Source: Sphaeroforma sirkka (lineage: Eukaryota; Opisthokonta; Ichthyosporea; Ichthyophonida). Taken from it: 64,000 nucleotides of DNA. Made by a program: the position numbers and the translations under genes. The notes below the pieces were generated by a model. The model saw only the letters and a program-made list of their open reading frames with translations, did no database searches and had not been told where the DNA came from. The stretch covers positions 62,001 through 126,000 of the forward strand of contig LUCW03000336.1 in NCBI GenBank assembly GCA_001586965.3, given 5' to 3'. Shown here in pieces: positions 1-16,798 of the stretch; position 1 is the stretch's first letter; the number at the start of each line of letters is the position of its first letter.

Positions 1-262
1 GAACAAATACACTTTCGTTGAAGTCTGTTTCTAGTTTTGTTGAAGTAGTTCACACTGCTGTGTTTATTTTGCTACTACATTCTGTTGCGTATTGGCTAAT
101 GTTTGTCAACGAGGCAAAATCCAGATATATACATATGTACAATACATACATATGTGCAATATATATATATTTAAGTATATATATATATATGTAGTTAAGC
201 GATATGATTTGAGGAATCCGGTGCTACAATACAATATTACATGGTTATGTACAACTTTCGGC
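1..262. other. 3' flank of TIM50, no gene seen
   Basis: This stretch lies downstream of the TIM50 stop codon on the minus strand. It is AT-rich with short (AT)n runs near 125-190. The open frames here consist of tyrosine-isoleucine codons from the simple repeats and show no coding signature. Confidence 0.5.
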
Positions 263-2320
263 TCAACCAAAGATTGTGCTGTACCAGGGCTTGTTTTTCG
301 CCTCCTCCTCCGATTTGAGCTTGGCAGCGGCCGTCTCAGCCTCACGCTGTAAGAGTTGGAACAAACGATAATCTGATTAAATATACAGACGATATAAATA
401 TATAGCAATGGTGAAGAAAATCTGCATCACCGCCGATATTTGAGAGAGTGTTTCTGCGGACTGCAGGTCATGATATATTTATATCACAATGTACGATGGA
501 ACAAGTCAACATACCTGTTCACGCAGTAACTTTTCCTCCGCCAGAACCTGTTGCTTCAGCTCATCGTCTGCCTGGTCAGGCCCAGCAGCGGGTGCCGCAG
601 GCTGCAAACGACAGAGGCAACATGACGTCAGGATAGAAAATTCGGTATAAAGTGCAAGATGAATATTGTCACAATACACCAAAATACAACACTCGCTTGT
701 TGATTTTAGATGATAGGTCGAGGCCTGAGTGCATGGTATCAGAGAGTCTATGGCTGTAAAATTATTCATATGCCATCCAACTATTTGCTTGAGCAGATTC
801 TCCAAAATTATACAACCGGAGCGAATGCCTACTTTCACAACCTCTGAAAAGATATTTGTAATTCGTAAACTAAAGAATTTTTTTTCTAAAAGTCCAGTTT
901 CTGTAAGGGGTTTAGCTATCCGAAACAATGCCCACGTTCGAGAAGACTGCCAGCCACAACCAAGTAGAACCAAAACCCACCTTAGAAAAGAAACTCCACC
1001 CAGAGCCCTTGTTTTGCTGTGCCTCAGCGAGAGCACGTTCCCTCTCTAATCGCTCGTGCTCCTGTGCCGCCTTCTGGTTGGCCCTGAAGGTTTCTATCAC
1101 ATCTTTACCATCGTAATACTTAGTCACCACCCTTACATCATCAATGCCAGATGTCGCAAGTGCCTGGAAAAACTTAACCAAGTCGATTAAACCTGTGTCG
1201 TTTGAATCTCCATCCCATTCCTCTACGAACAGGCCGTTGTCAGGGTTATTGGAGTATCGTCTTGGGTCAGTGTCGAGGATTACTATGCGCTTCTCGGGTC
1301 GATCGAATCCGCTGATGTCCTTCACTCTAACCTACCATGACCGTGCGCGTTAATACAGAGTTGATAATTCAATCAGAAGGATTATGTCGTGCACATGGGA
1401 AATACCATATAATCCCTAAATTACTAAATTTGTTTAATTTAGGCGCTGTCATAGAGTAATAAGACGTGACGTTAAGCAGGCATCGCATCAACTCTACACT
1501 GACATGATATAGCAGGTAGCATTTGCTCAAAAGCATATCGTTGACAACCATGTGTAACCTCTGAGTACGTAAAGGGTAAAGAACATTACTGCGCACATCA
1601 GACTCATGCACGATAACCGATATCTTATCCCCTACAACGAACACGGACTAGAAATGGGTAAAAAGTAGATACATTAAAATTTACAATGGGAAAACGATAA
1701 CATATGCACCGAAGTGAAAGACATATAATACGCAAACTCAGCAGTAGTGTGCGGTCGACTCACTCCGTCTTTGACTATGGTGGCTTCCCTGCTGAAGCGA
1801 TTGATGGCACAGCCATACTCATCGATCTTCTCGAAAATAGGGGCCGACGTCATAGAGGGCATATCGGTGAATAGCACAACTTCATAGAAGTTGGCACCTG
1901 GTTTAGAGATTTGGGATATAGGCATTAGGTGAGTTAACTAGAATTGGGAATGAATGGGAATGAAGGGGCTAGATTCAGTAATCCTGCACGACCCGGAGTT
2001 GACATCTGCCAAAGTCAGCATTTATGGGTGTCGATGTTTGGTCCTGTATAATTTGGCATAGAATTGTGCCACAACTAGTAATTGTGCAGAACTATGGATA
2101 CTCGAACTTAGATCTGAGTGACGTACGATGAGATAATGATACTACGTGCGATCAAGTATAAATGATTGAACCATTATTTAAACTTGTTGCAGCCGATATG
2201 CCCATGCAGCGCCTGGCTGTTACAACTCATTATGTATGTGCATCTGTTTAAAAGCAAAATTCGCGTCCACACTTTGTGAATGTATCTATTTGTATTAAGT
2301 GTACTGATGACTCGACATGA

Positions 2321-2356
<36 letters not shown>

Positions 2357-4705
2357 AGTATTCAGTGCATCTACGAATCACCGAAACTCGCCATAATGAA
2401 TGAAACCGCATACAGAAGATATAATGAATATGACATACCAAGGAATCGAAGAAATTCGCGCGCACCCTTTCGAACTTTGAGACGCCATCCCATCTCTGGC
2501 GTCCACTCGTACTTGTATAGCACTTTGTCGGGCTCGATAACAAGCACGTATGGCATGGGTGGGAAGTTGGGGTCCTGTGGGATCAGTACTGCGCGCAGGG
2601 GTTCGTTGAAGAACTGTATGGTATTGAGGTAGGATGAAAAGGGTTCACGTAATTGGAATTAACAAGGCGCTATGAGAGGTCGTGCATACTACTAGAGAAG
2701 GCCAACCCCAGAGTAGCTTTATGGCTAAGTACATACATGCTGAATTTATCACTATCAAGCCTGTGGGTCATTCTAGCAGGTTCGTGATTTGCTTCATAAA
2801 TTGTATATGAACATGTTCTACGCATGTACTTATGATACGTGATCCACGGCCGTAGACCATTCACAAGTGACCAAATAATTGTACACAGAGTAGAACTTTG
2901 TGTATGTTTGAAAGATTAGTATGAAAATATGTGGAAACAAATATACTTGCGTTCGTATGTATATCGATATGATGTGTTTCTCCTACGATGATACATGACC
3001 AGGTGCACATAACAATGTGCAAATAGTGATCCGTGTCTGTATATATGCGACGTATGACAAAGATGCATCACGCAACCTACATTTGTTCTTCACCCCTTTT
3101 AAAGTGAATTTCAAATCATGTAAATAATTCCACACGTATAGGTGAAAACTGCTGACCTCTAAATAAGTACGAATAGAATAGATAGGTATGAGAGGCCAAA
3201 ATTGTCTGTGGTTTGGTTTGGATTTTTCTGTCCTAATTTAAACACTTTTATATTCTGCTTGTATGCGAACCATCACTTAAACCGAACGAAAATGATAAAT
3301 ATACGTCTATCACAATTTATGAATCTCATGATAATACAGGTGGTCGAGCTCTAAATTGGAGCACAGGTATCTAGTAAAAATCTGCATATACATACGTTGT
3401 TTAAGCTAACCCCACCTTTACCACGTGTGTAGAGAATACAGCAAATGCTACATCCTGCCTCATAACCGTAGGCGAAGTTAGTATCGTAGCAACCATACAG
3501 CAAATATACCTTGTAAAAGTTCGTGACTCTGTCTCTGGCTCTATATGCGAACTGAAGCGGGAGGACCTCTGTAGTGGTGTGGAATGCAAAAGTTATGATC
3601 CGATCAAAGTCATCTTAGTCAGGTGTTAGGTCGCGGGCGTGTCAACTTGCCAAGTTACACACATTTCCATACACACGTGTGAACCTCAAAACGAAAGCAT
3701 ACATTCATACGGTCTCATTTGAATACATCCGACGTTCATGATAGTGGTGCATGTTCACGTATAGCTGTGTGGCTCCGGGGATAGTAATACCCGTCTTGTC
3801 TAAGCACTTCACTTCAAGAGCAGGTATGATCACACCACAGAAATGAACCACTCAACAACCCCGCGATTCTACTCTCACGATGTGGTACAGTACAAGCACA
3901 GGAATCTGTGCTTCCATTCCGCTGTAATAAATGTAATTGTTGCGATGGCAGAGTTTTGTCTCATACTCCATAGGCAAACTACATCGAAAAACAAAGGATT
4001 TGACTACAAGCCCAACGGGTTTACTCCCAATTGCACACACTACATGCCACTTCGAGTATCGATGGTCAAAGTCCTAATTCTCTGTATAAACAAGCACACA
4101 TTCGCTCTAAATAAACCTCACAACCACTACACCACTCCTAACCGCCGCAACACACACATAGACAAATGCACGCACTCACCGTCGTCGTAGTTGTCATCAT
4201 TGGGATCGCTGGCGGGCTGTCCTAAAACGGCAAAAACACCCAGACCGGCCATAGGTAGAATCAATTTACCTATCCATCCACCCGATGGTTTGGCTGCTCC
4301 TTCGGTACTGGCGAATCGCTGACTGACTCGCGCAGGAAGGGCGCTTGCCTGTATCACATACGTAGTTGTAATACTGAACCTTTCATGTGTACACCCAGAA
4401 GAGTAGAACGCATATCTTCATATATGACTATATAGGTGTATACAAAACTACACACGCACAGGCACAGCCAAAAGAGCATACGCGGGTAGGTGTTGATATT
4501 AGATACGAATCCCAGGGTAACGAAGGCGAAATACATTACAACTAAATGAATGGAAGTTTAGGGTTTGAGCAATTTCATGAAAATGCAAGTTTGCATCAAA
4601 TTTGAGTATGATACTACAAACCTTGTTGACAACTGCTCGCAATGGGCTCCGAACAGTACTTGACAATTGTCGTGCGGAGCATGGAGATAGGACTCTAGCC
4701 CCCAA
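263..4705 (-). CDS. TIMM50: TIM50, mitochondrial inner-membrane import translocase subunit
   Basis: TIM50 is the TIM23-complex receptor that takes presequence proteins from the TOM complex in the intermembrane space. Seven exons join in frame: 4180-4348, 3510-3568, 2439-2613, 1764-1897, 981-1331, 515-601 and 263-346 (1059 bp, 352 aa plus stop TGA at 263-265). The order matches the family: basic N-terminus, one membrane helix (WIGKLILPMAGLGVFAVLGQ), acidic linker, then the FCP1/HAD-like domain with VLVIEPDKVLYKYEWTPEMG, YEVVLFTDMPSMT and FVEEWDGDSNDTGLIDL, and a charged coiled tail ending KPWYSTIFG. A further 5' exon, ending at 4622 before GTTTGT and open back to about 4771, supplies an arginine-rich presequence in the right phase but has no ATG in that frame. 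The true start is therefore unresolved. It is divergent from ARMC8. Confidence 0.93.
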
Positions 4706-4907
4706 GCGCGAAGCTAGGAACGTACTCCTGAGAGGCCAATAGCAGGATGACGATGAAAGTGAGCAAATACTTCAGTGAATACAATACATCTCTGCCTGCC
4801 TGAAACTCTGCAAGCATATCTGAAGAGTACATGGCCACGAAGAATAGCAGCAACATTTCAACTACATCAACAGAAAGAAACACACACCTAAATATAATCA
4901 CATACAT

Positions 4908-6410
<1,503 letters not shown>

Positions 6411-6949
6411 AAGCGTGCAAAGACATCATGCTTACCAAACGAAGGTACATTAATTTATCATATTTATCTAAGCGTACAGAATGTGTGATGACATCAACCC
6501 TTACCTCATCATATTGTATGGAGACTTTGGACTTTCTCTATGTGCGGTACGTTCAAACAATATATGCGATGCTCTGTATCTTGCAAGGTAAGACTGGCTC
6601 GATATAGATCAAGCGCAGATATTTTTTTGAAAGATAGGACACTCGATATTAATATTTATTTTGTTACTTAGTTCACATGCGACGTGCAAAAGTGGGATGT
6701 TCGGTACATTTATCTTGGTTCTCCGACACAGCACATAGTGACATTTGTAGAAGGATTTCATTTTTTGTGCGTAAGATAAGTGCTAGATTCGGTGTAATTT
6801 GATTCGACTTTGCTGCTGGTTACCTTTTCTTGACGCTTTTCTGAGCTCATACATACACATAGAATATATATATTTATATATGTATATACGCACAAGAGCA
6901 TATTATAATTTTCCTAATACGAATATATCATAGCCTTCTTCTAAATTAT

Positions 6950-7019
<70 letters not shown>

Positions 7020-7339
7020 CGCTGAGGCTGTATAAATTACACATTTTTTAATAACACGTAAACTGTCTTAGCTACATACATTCGGATAAATTTGGTACCT
7101 AGACTGGTATATGTGATCGCGTCGGAGCTTGGAGTTGAACGAACAATAGTTTATCTCAGTCATATCTATCGTCTTAATTGAACTCGTCAGTTGTGAAACA
7201 TATTCAGTACAGGAAATATATATATATATATAGGCTTGTGCGCTTAGCGAAAATTCGCATATATGTGCCTAATCACATGAAGGATTTCCAGTACTTCTAA
7301 CATTTTACACAGTTTATTTACAATATCGTGAAGACGAAT
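6411..7339. other. 5' flank of ARMC8
   Basis: Mostly unique sequence with a compound (AC)n(AT)n array at about 6951-7014 and a short (AT)n at 7217-7232. It should contain the ARMC8 promoter and 5' UTR, but no clear TATA element or other site could be separated from the AT background. Confidence 0.4.
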
Positions 7340-8591
7340 ATGGCTATATCAGAGGATTTGAATCTTAACGCTCTTCAGGCGGATGCGGACCCTGAATATC
7401 GCTTCTACACTCTGCGCTGCTTAAAGAATGACCTAATCGGCTCAGACCAGAAAAAGGTGCAGTATATACCCGCGATACCCCAGTTGTTGTCAGTTTTAAG
7501 ATACACAGAGGATAATCCCGAGTGTTATGTTCAAGCTATCACCGCCTTAGGCAGCTTTGCATATGGAAACGAGACCACCAGAGATGCGCTAGTGGATGTG
7601 TGTAGAGATGTGGTTAATGTGCTGATGCTCATGCTCAAGCATGATGATTATAGGGTTGTGGAAGCCGCTGCACGCACCCTAAAGATATTATATTGGTCTG
7701 GTATACCGAGGCAAAGCTCCGAGCAAAGCTATACAGGTGTTATATCGGGTAAACTGACAAACACAGTTACAGACCCTCAGTACAAGTCGAATCACTCTAG
7801 TCTGGGACCGAACAAAAAGAGAAGTGATAATTCACCCTCGGCAGCAGATAGTAACGATGCGCTTATGGATTCGGACACGCTTGAGTTGCTTATCAGATTA
7901 ACGTCACACCCGTACGGAAGCATAGCAGAGAGTGCGGCTGTGATCCTCTCAAAGTGTTGCAACACTATGAAAGAACAGGAAGCCGTAGCTGCAGCCGGGG
8001 GTCTGGATGGATTGGTGTGTCTGCTGGATAGTAAGTCACCCAAGACGGTGGATGCTGCGCTCGAGGCTCTAGCTGCGATTACACATAATAGTTTTCTGCT
8101 ATGCCAGAGATTACTTGGGGCGAGTAAGGGAATTGATAAGAAGTTGATGCGGCTGTTGCGTGAGGATAGGAACAGTTTACGTCTGCTATCGGCCACTTGT
8201 TTGGTGAACCTGGACAGAATGAACACCGTCCCACAGGTGTGTATCTATTCATTTGTACGGAGTTCTCACATATAATCTCAATTTTAATTTCATTGCATGA
8301 TTAATTTTAGTGGAACCTTTTTATACGACTATTGTTTCGATGGGTTGCTTGTGTAGTTATCGTCACATATATATTGTCTACTATTTCTATAGCGACTATA
8401 CCGCTTGTTTGAGAACGAAACGCCATAGTAATTACGTAAATATTTGACACCGATCTCAAAATCGAATATCTAGGTGACGTCAGCGTCGTCGTGTGTATAT
8501 TACTTTTAATTGTGTATTTGAAAGCATGTGCGAGCGTCTTAGGTATATCAGAAGAGGCTTAAATATGAATATATTATACACACACACACAC

Positions 8592-8675
<84 letters not shown>

Positions 8676-9504
8676 TATGTATATATAATATAAATAATAT
8701 ATATAGATAAATAGCTAATAGCTAAAATAAGCAAAAATATATTAATATATATATATATAATATAATATATATATAATATATATAATATATACATATATAC
8801 ATACATATGTATGTAATATGGCTATATAGTGGCAATAATATATAATGTGTGTTATTACATATATATGTCTGACACATGCACACACACGCAACAATTAATA
8901 TTATATGCGGCATATGTATAATAATATACATATGTATGCATAATATATATAATGTATGCATATACACATATATAATAATAATATTAATATCATATTCATA
9001 TATTGGCATGCATGCATACATACATATATATACATACATATTTGTTTATTATATTTATGTATGTGCATATAATGTGCATATGCATATGTATAATACATAC
9101 AACAAAACGCACACATCAGATCTATAAATGTTTTTGTGTATATGTAATATGTACATATAATATTTATAATATTATATAATATGTAATATGTATATGCATA
9201 TATGCATATATGTCAATATACGTATATATGTATACATATACATATATGTATAATATAATATATATATATTATATATATATATATACATATTATATATTAT
9301 ATATATATTACATATGCATATTATGTTATAAGATCATGTATATATAATATAAAACCCAACAACATATACCCAATCATGTGATTGTACGTGCGTGTGCTGT
9401 AACAACATATATTACATACATGCATGCATATTGCATATTTACATATTTTGTTTCCATATAATATATATATAATAAATGCATAACGCATACACAACATATA
9501 TATT

Positions 9505-9535
<31 letters not shown>

Positions 9536-9775
9536 ATATATTATTAACATATATACATATGATATTATTGATGTGTGTGTCCGTGTGCGCACGTATGTGT
9601 ATCCATGCATGTCCATCCATGCATGCTCAGATAACATTATTTTTTTATTATATCACATATTTTTTATATTATATTATATATATATAATATTATTATATAT
9701 ATATATATATTATATACATATATATATATATATATATATAATGTGATATATAAAATTTATATATAAATATATAAA

Positions 9776-9823
<48 letters not shown>

Positions 9824-9918
9824 AATTGTACATTAAATTTTTTGAAATTTAAAATTTCATATTTTATGTATATAATGTATATAATGTATATATATATATA
9901 TATATATATGTGTGTATA

Positions 9919-9954
<36 letters not shown>

Positions 9955-10812
9955 ATTGCTATGCGGCATATTTTTTTTTTTTGAGTATGTATGGATGTAT
10001 GTTTTACCAGTCACTTTTAAAAATCACGTTCAATGTGCTGTATGTTGTTTGATTTTCACATATATGTGGATATAATATGTTTATCTGCGATAACAATATT
10101 GTTTTTTGCACATATATTGATCGTTGTTTTTACCAATATGTAGAACTTTGTTGTGAGGCAAGTCATATAATTTGTAATTGTATGTTTGCCTGCAGCTAGT
10201 ACACGTACACTAATACAATTTAGCTACCGCGACTTACCGAAATTATCGCGTGTTTGGTTATGGGCCATTGAAGGGCTTCGATCGATAGTAATATTTTGAA
10301 CACAGTAACTGACCAAATTTCACTCGTCATGTGTTTGATAAAGTAAGACACCCGATACATATTGTGTCGCTGGTATACTTGCTATCTTCCTCTCCGTCAT
10401 AGCAAGACGTTAATATTCTCTTCGTTACTGTGTCCAATATTTCACTATCTGTGGATTATTTATTTACAAGACCTCGACCTCTCGTAAGCGGCAATCTGTG
10501 CGGAATTACAGGATATGTATGGATGTGGCGTTTCGATATTTGTCGACATGACCGATGTGCGTCCCTCTATAGCAAAGACTTGATAGGACTACGAAATGTG
10601 ATTAGCAGTAGTATATATACTCAAAGTAGTTTAGTATTCAAACTGACATCCGCAGTTTTTCATGCAAATGAATTATAGAGTATATATATATACATACATA
10701 TACATGTATATCTATATATATCTGTATATCTATATATCTATATATCTATTATAGATGTATATTCATGTATACACACATATATATATATATATATATGTAT
10801 ATGCATGCATGC

Positions 10813-10845
<33 letters not shown>

Positions 10846-10953
10846 CATACATCACATACATATATATATATATATATATATGTATGCATGCATGTTGCAT
10901 GTATGTTATATATATTATATATATATATATATATGTATGCATGCATATGTATG

Positions 10954-11044
<91 letters not shown>

Positions 11045-11049
11045 CATAC

Positions 11050-11093
<44 letters not shown>

Positions 11094-12021
11094 TAAAAAA
11101 ACCATATTCTGATATATTATATTATATTATATGATATTATATTATATTATTTTATATTATATTATTTTATTTTATTTTATTTTATTTTATTTTATTTTAT
11201 TTTATATTGTATTGTATTGTATTGTATTGTATTGTATTGTATATGGTTGATCTGTATTATCAATGTAGCTAAGTCACAAACACCAATTCAAAACAGCTTT
11301 TGCCACTGTATCGTAGCTTTCGCACTCCAGAGCGTGAGTTGAGGAGAACTCCGATCGATAACGGAATTCTGTACACAGTGACTAGCTATTTCCACTTATC
11401 ATATTTTGCGGAGAGGGGAAAGACACCAGCCCAAATTTGGTCGTGCTGGCATATTAATATCCTCCCTCCCTAAAATTAGGATGAAAAGAATATATATTAC
11501 TGTGTTAAACGATCCGCTATCTGTCGGAGGTTTCTTCGAGAGCCCAACGCGTGGTAAGCGGTTGGCTTGACAGAACGTTATGAAACAATAGATCTGACGT
11601 TCTGGTACCATATCTTCTAAGGCATAGGCCTGTGGCGGAGTACATTCGAAGACTTACTGGGCTTGCAAAAAGATCCAGATATTTAGCACCAATCACGATT
11701 TTGTTGAATTGCATTTCTCGCAACATTTGCTCGTGCCTAAATGTTTCTGTAAAAAAATATGCATTTTGTTTTATGCATTGTTTTGCATAGCAGATTAAAT
11801 ATGTGCGCACACATTGTCAAGTACATTTTGTTTATATATGCTTCGGAATACTATCAACTTGTTTTAAATATGTAAAATACTCATATTTTCCTATCCTATC
11901 TCACTGATATATATATATATATATATATATACATGTGTGTGTGTGTGTACACGTGTGCGTGTGTGCGTGCGTGCGCCTGTATGTGTGTGTGTGTGTATGC
12001 ATGCATATGTATATATATTCA

Positions 12022-12067
<46 letters not shown>

Positions 12068-15000
12068 TGTTTGTTTGTCTTTTTGTTTGTTTTCTGTAAA
12101 CGTGCATAGTATATAAAAACACATATATTATTATATATATATATATATATATATAACGATATACAGATACAAGATACAGAGATTACAGATAAAATTTCTG
12201 CTGTTTTTATTTTTCTGTTTCTGTTCTTTTTATGCATATCCGCATACATACATATATATACATATGTGTGTGTAATAACAGATTACATGCGTACGTACGT
12301 GCATGTGTACGTACGTACGTAATGCATGCATCATCTATCCATCGATATGTAATCGTACATATATGTATACATATATATATATACATATATATGTATTATT
12401 GTTTATTATATAAAATATATATATATACAATATGTATATATATATGTATTATATTATTATTATTATTATTATATATATATAATTATTACACATAATGCAT
12501 ACACATATTGCATAATACAATAATACATATTATAATATTAATATGCATATATCATATATATATATATCTATATATATATATATATATATATTATTATTAT
12601 ATATATTATATAATATATGTATATATATTACATATATAATATTATTATATATATATATATATATTGTTATAATATACATATACATATATATATATAATAT
12701 ATATATATATATTATATATATATATATTATATATATATATGTTTGTATATATATATATATATATATACATATATACATATATATATATATGTAATAAATA
12801 TTTCATGCATATATCCATATATATATATATATTTATATATTTATATATATATATACATACATAGATATACATATATATGTTTATGTATATATATATATAT
12901 AGGTTTATACATTAATTCATATCTGAATGAATTTTTGAGACAATCGCAATATATTTTGAGCTTCTACTTGATGAGTGTACACTTGACTAGCTTCATGGAT
13001 TGATTTCTCGTTTAAATCTTTGCGGTTAGATATTATAGTATCGTTTGTATCTAATTTCAAGATTTCTAATCTATCTTTAAAACTATCTTTTTTAATGGTA
13101 TAGTTGCAGAATGCTGTGGCCATGACGCTACTGCCGACACTGGTAAAACTTTGCGGAGACCCGGACACGAACATTCGCATCCGCGCGCCGGTATGTACAC
13201 CTCGAGGTGATCTTCCTGTTTCGTGTCTGTTTGTTTTTTTGCTTTTATAAATTGAGGTGGATTCAGCGCTACTGGAGAAGCTCACAGGTGCTATTAATAT
13301 AAGCAGAGCTCAGTCGTGATTGCAAGTTGTCGCTGCAACAACTTACACTTTGTATATCTACAAATGAGTCTATGTCTTTACTATGTTTCTGTGTATATTC
13401 AAGCACTGTATACGTATTGTGATATCGATGAGAACATCTCCAAACATACTAATTATTAGCTCTGATCCTATTGCTTAAAAGCACAAACTTTGTGTAAATT
13501 GGATTCGAAATGCTTATATCAATGTGTATGTGACGTATCTATTCATGCTTAGAATAAGTGATTTTGATCAATACGTTACAGAACGTACACATACTCGTGT
13601 ACATGTCAATCTGTTAATATTTACTTGGCATGAAGGCATCATCAATGTTTAGTTGTTTGTATGATCTATGTGTAAAGGCACTTGAAAGTCACAGTAATCA
13701 CATATGGTTGTATATATCCAAACACTTGATATACAATTTCTATTAACCACTGAAAACAGTGAATTAAGATCATATGGTATTTTTACTTTCTCTGCACCTT
13801 TTGACACGCCACGTTCCTTCTTACCGATTAGATGACATCAAAGTTCTCAAAAACACGAATAAACATTTGCGCATGTAGTTCTATACTTACATATGTATGT
13901 TATTTCAACATTTTCTTGCTAAAATATTTGCAACCACGCCGATTTTAGACTTCATTCCAAAACCCGTGCTCGCTTATCTAGTTGACGACAACGAAATCAC
14001 TCGAAAATTCAAGTGTATGTATACAAACGTGTATACAAGACACCTAAGCATACGTGTATATACAAGTTACCAAAGCATACCTTATGGGAGTTTACATCGC
14101 CTCTCTGGGTGTTCAGTCTAAACCCGTTAAAATTTTATCCCCCCAGCACGTGCTCGCGTACTTGGTAGAAGACAGCGAAGCACTCGAGAAAGCCGCGTGC
14201 GAAGCCGACGTCATCAGCAAACTCATGAAGTCCTTCACTGCCGCCAACGACGACACGCTCAGCGAATCACATAAGACAGACCTTCGCGAGGCTGTGCTCA
14301 GCGCACTCGCCTCTGTATGTGCCAAACGCGAGAGCAGCCGCAAGCAGATTATCGAGGCCAAGCTACTACCCGATATCGTCAAGCAACTGGACTCACCCTA
14401 CGTACAGGTGCGCTCGGCAGCGTGTAGATGCACACGATCGCTCTCCAGGTCAGTCAAGACGCTTCGCACGGCGCTGGTGGATGCGGGTGCTGCCAAACCT
14501 CTCTTCAAGCTGCTGAGCGACAGCAATGCCGAGGTACAGGCGGCTGCATGTGCTGCCCTGTGCAATATGGTGCTGGACTTTAGTCCAATGAAACAGAGTA
14601 TGTTGGACCAGGGTGCGGTGGAACGGCTCGTGGCGCTCACACACTCGTCCGATCCTGAGCTGAGGCTGAACTGCATGTGGGCCATCAAGAACCTGTTGTA
14701 TCAGGCCAGCATCCTGGTGAGGAAGAAGGTATGGTGTCCGCCTCTGCTTCTTCCGTGTGTGTGTGAGTGTGTGATTTTTTGAAGAGGTTGTATATCTGTC
14801 CAGGCCTGCGCGGGTGGCTGCTCATATCACAATCATGAGTGTTGAGGTCAATGTATGTGGACGACTCAAGTTTAGAAACGTGGTTGTGTATTCGAATGCA
14901 GTATGGACCATTCAAACCATGTTTTCGTAAAACTAATTATTGCAACAACTCTCATACCAGGTGGTGGCTTTGCTTGGGTGGCAGCGAATCTACGAGCTAC

Positions 15001-15846
15001 TCAACGATGAAAGTTTGGAGATACAGAGACAAACCTTGACGTGTCTGCGCAATCTGGCTTCTGGTGGCGATGAGTGTGGGGAGAATACCATAGACCTGGT
15101 TGTGAAGGCACCGGGCGATAATCCGGGCGACAATATGATTGCTGTTTTAGTGGAGAAGATGCAGAACAATGCCCACCCAAGTCTGGTACAGGAGGTACGT
15201 ATGTGCTTTATTACGCATGTGGCTATATTGGGTCGATCTAGGGGCGACTCAGAGTGTTTCAAAATTGTCTGTGGGGGTCATATGTGCGCGAGGCTGTATG
15301 TTCTCAACTGAAATCTAGCTTTTGAAGTACAAAAGGATGCGTGTCACATACTTGCTGCTCGCTTCACAGCTTTATCACATACTATGACAATTTAATTGAG
15401 TCGTTCTATTTCATATTGAAGTTTTACTCAACACGTGTTCAAAGTTCTGTTTGAATTCCTTCACCCCACGCGCATTCCGACCAATTTCGCTTCACCCTCT
15501 CATATTCACAGGCGGGATATGTCTTAGTTAACATTGCCACAGGCTCACGGAAACACAAAAACCTGATCATGGAAAATCCTGAATGCCTTAAATGCATCAA
15601 GGCCTGCCTGGTACGTCTGCGGGTCGGTAGGCAATAGAGAGTATATGTACAGCGGTGTTTATGTATGTGTATAAGTCAACAAGCCAAATCCAAACTCCGC
15701 TAATATATGAAAGCCTGTCTGTGACATGTCGTATGTTTGTGTGGTGTGCAGGTTGGCAAATATATACACAGTTAAGTATAGATACCTAGTGAGAAGAGTA
15801 GTTTACGCGCAAGCTATGAGTATATCCTACCTTGTCTGGTATGTGG

Positions 15847-15878
<32 letters not shown>

Positions 15879-16638
15879 TATGAAGCACACGCCTATCAAA
15901 TACTTTCTCACCACCCTACGGATGATACATCTTCGAAGTGTCTATCATCTATCGAGAATATGTAATTGAACCATATATTTTCTTGCCTCATAGGAATCGA
16001 GAGAAGATGCCTTGAAAGTGGTGGCTGCATGGTGTATTATAAACTTGAGCTGGCCAGAGGATGAAGGTGTGTTGTATGAATGAAGCACCTTTTCGGCTGC
16101 ACTCTGTTCCATGTATACATGTTTCAAGTAAAAGTATGGAGGGTTTTTTCATTAACATGTATCATCATGTACAGGAGTGGAAGAGCGTGTGCGAGTGATC
16201 CGTGGACTGGGCATGGACCGAACACTTCGCAATTTGAAAAGTATGTTATTCGGTTACCTACTTCCACCTTAGTGCTACATACCGTTGTCAGCCGCATTCA
16301 GTACATGTACTCGATAGTCGAATCTTTTAAAAAAAATGTGGACTGTGCAACGACAATACATGGCCGAAATGGAAATATATAAAACTTGTGGTTGAATGAA
16401 TGGCTTCGTGTCCAATGTAGCGGCCATCTTACCGCGTGACAATGTACGTGTGTGTGTGTATCCATGGGTTTTGTAGCAAACAATACCGGACGGATACACA
16501 TGCTATACAGGCTGTGCCTAGTTGAACAGGCTCATATCCATACCGTCAAATACATAAATTATATATATATATATCTATATATCTATATATCTATGACTAT
16601 TTTTTATATCTATATATATATACATATCTATAACTATA

Positions 16639-16675
<37 letters not shown>

Positions 16676-16760
16676 TTATGTTTATACATATATATAAATA
16701 TATATTTTTTATATATATAACTAGCTTTTTATATGTATATATATATATGCATAATTAACA

Positions 16761-16798
<38 letters not shown>

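Noticed and set aside
4622-4683. ATG at 4683 as the TIM50 start (reading MLRTTIVKYCSEP)
   Set aside because: Its frame does not join the next exon at 4348 with the visible donor and acceptor; the frame that does join has no ATG. The start is left open.
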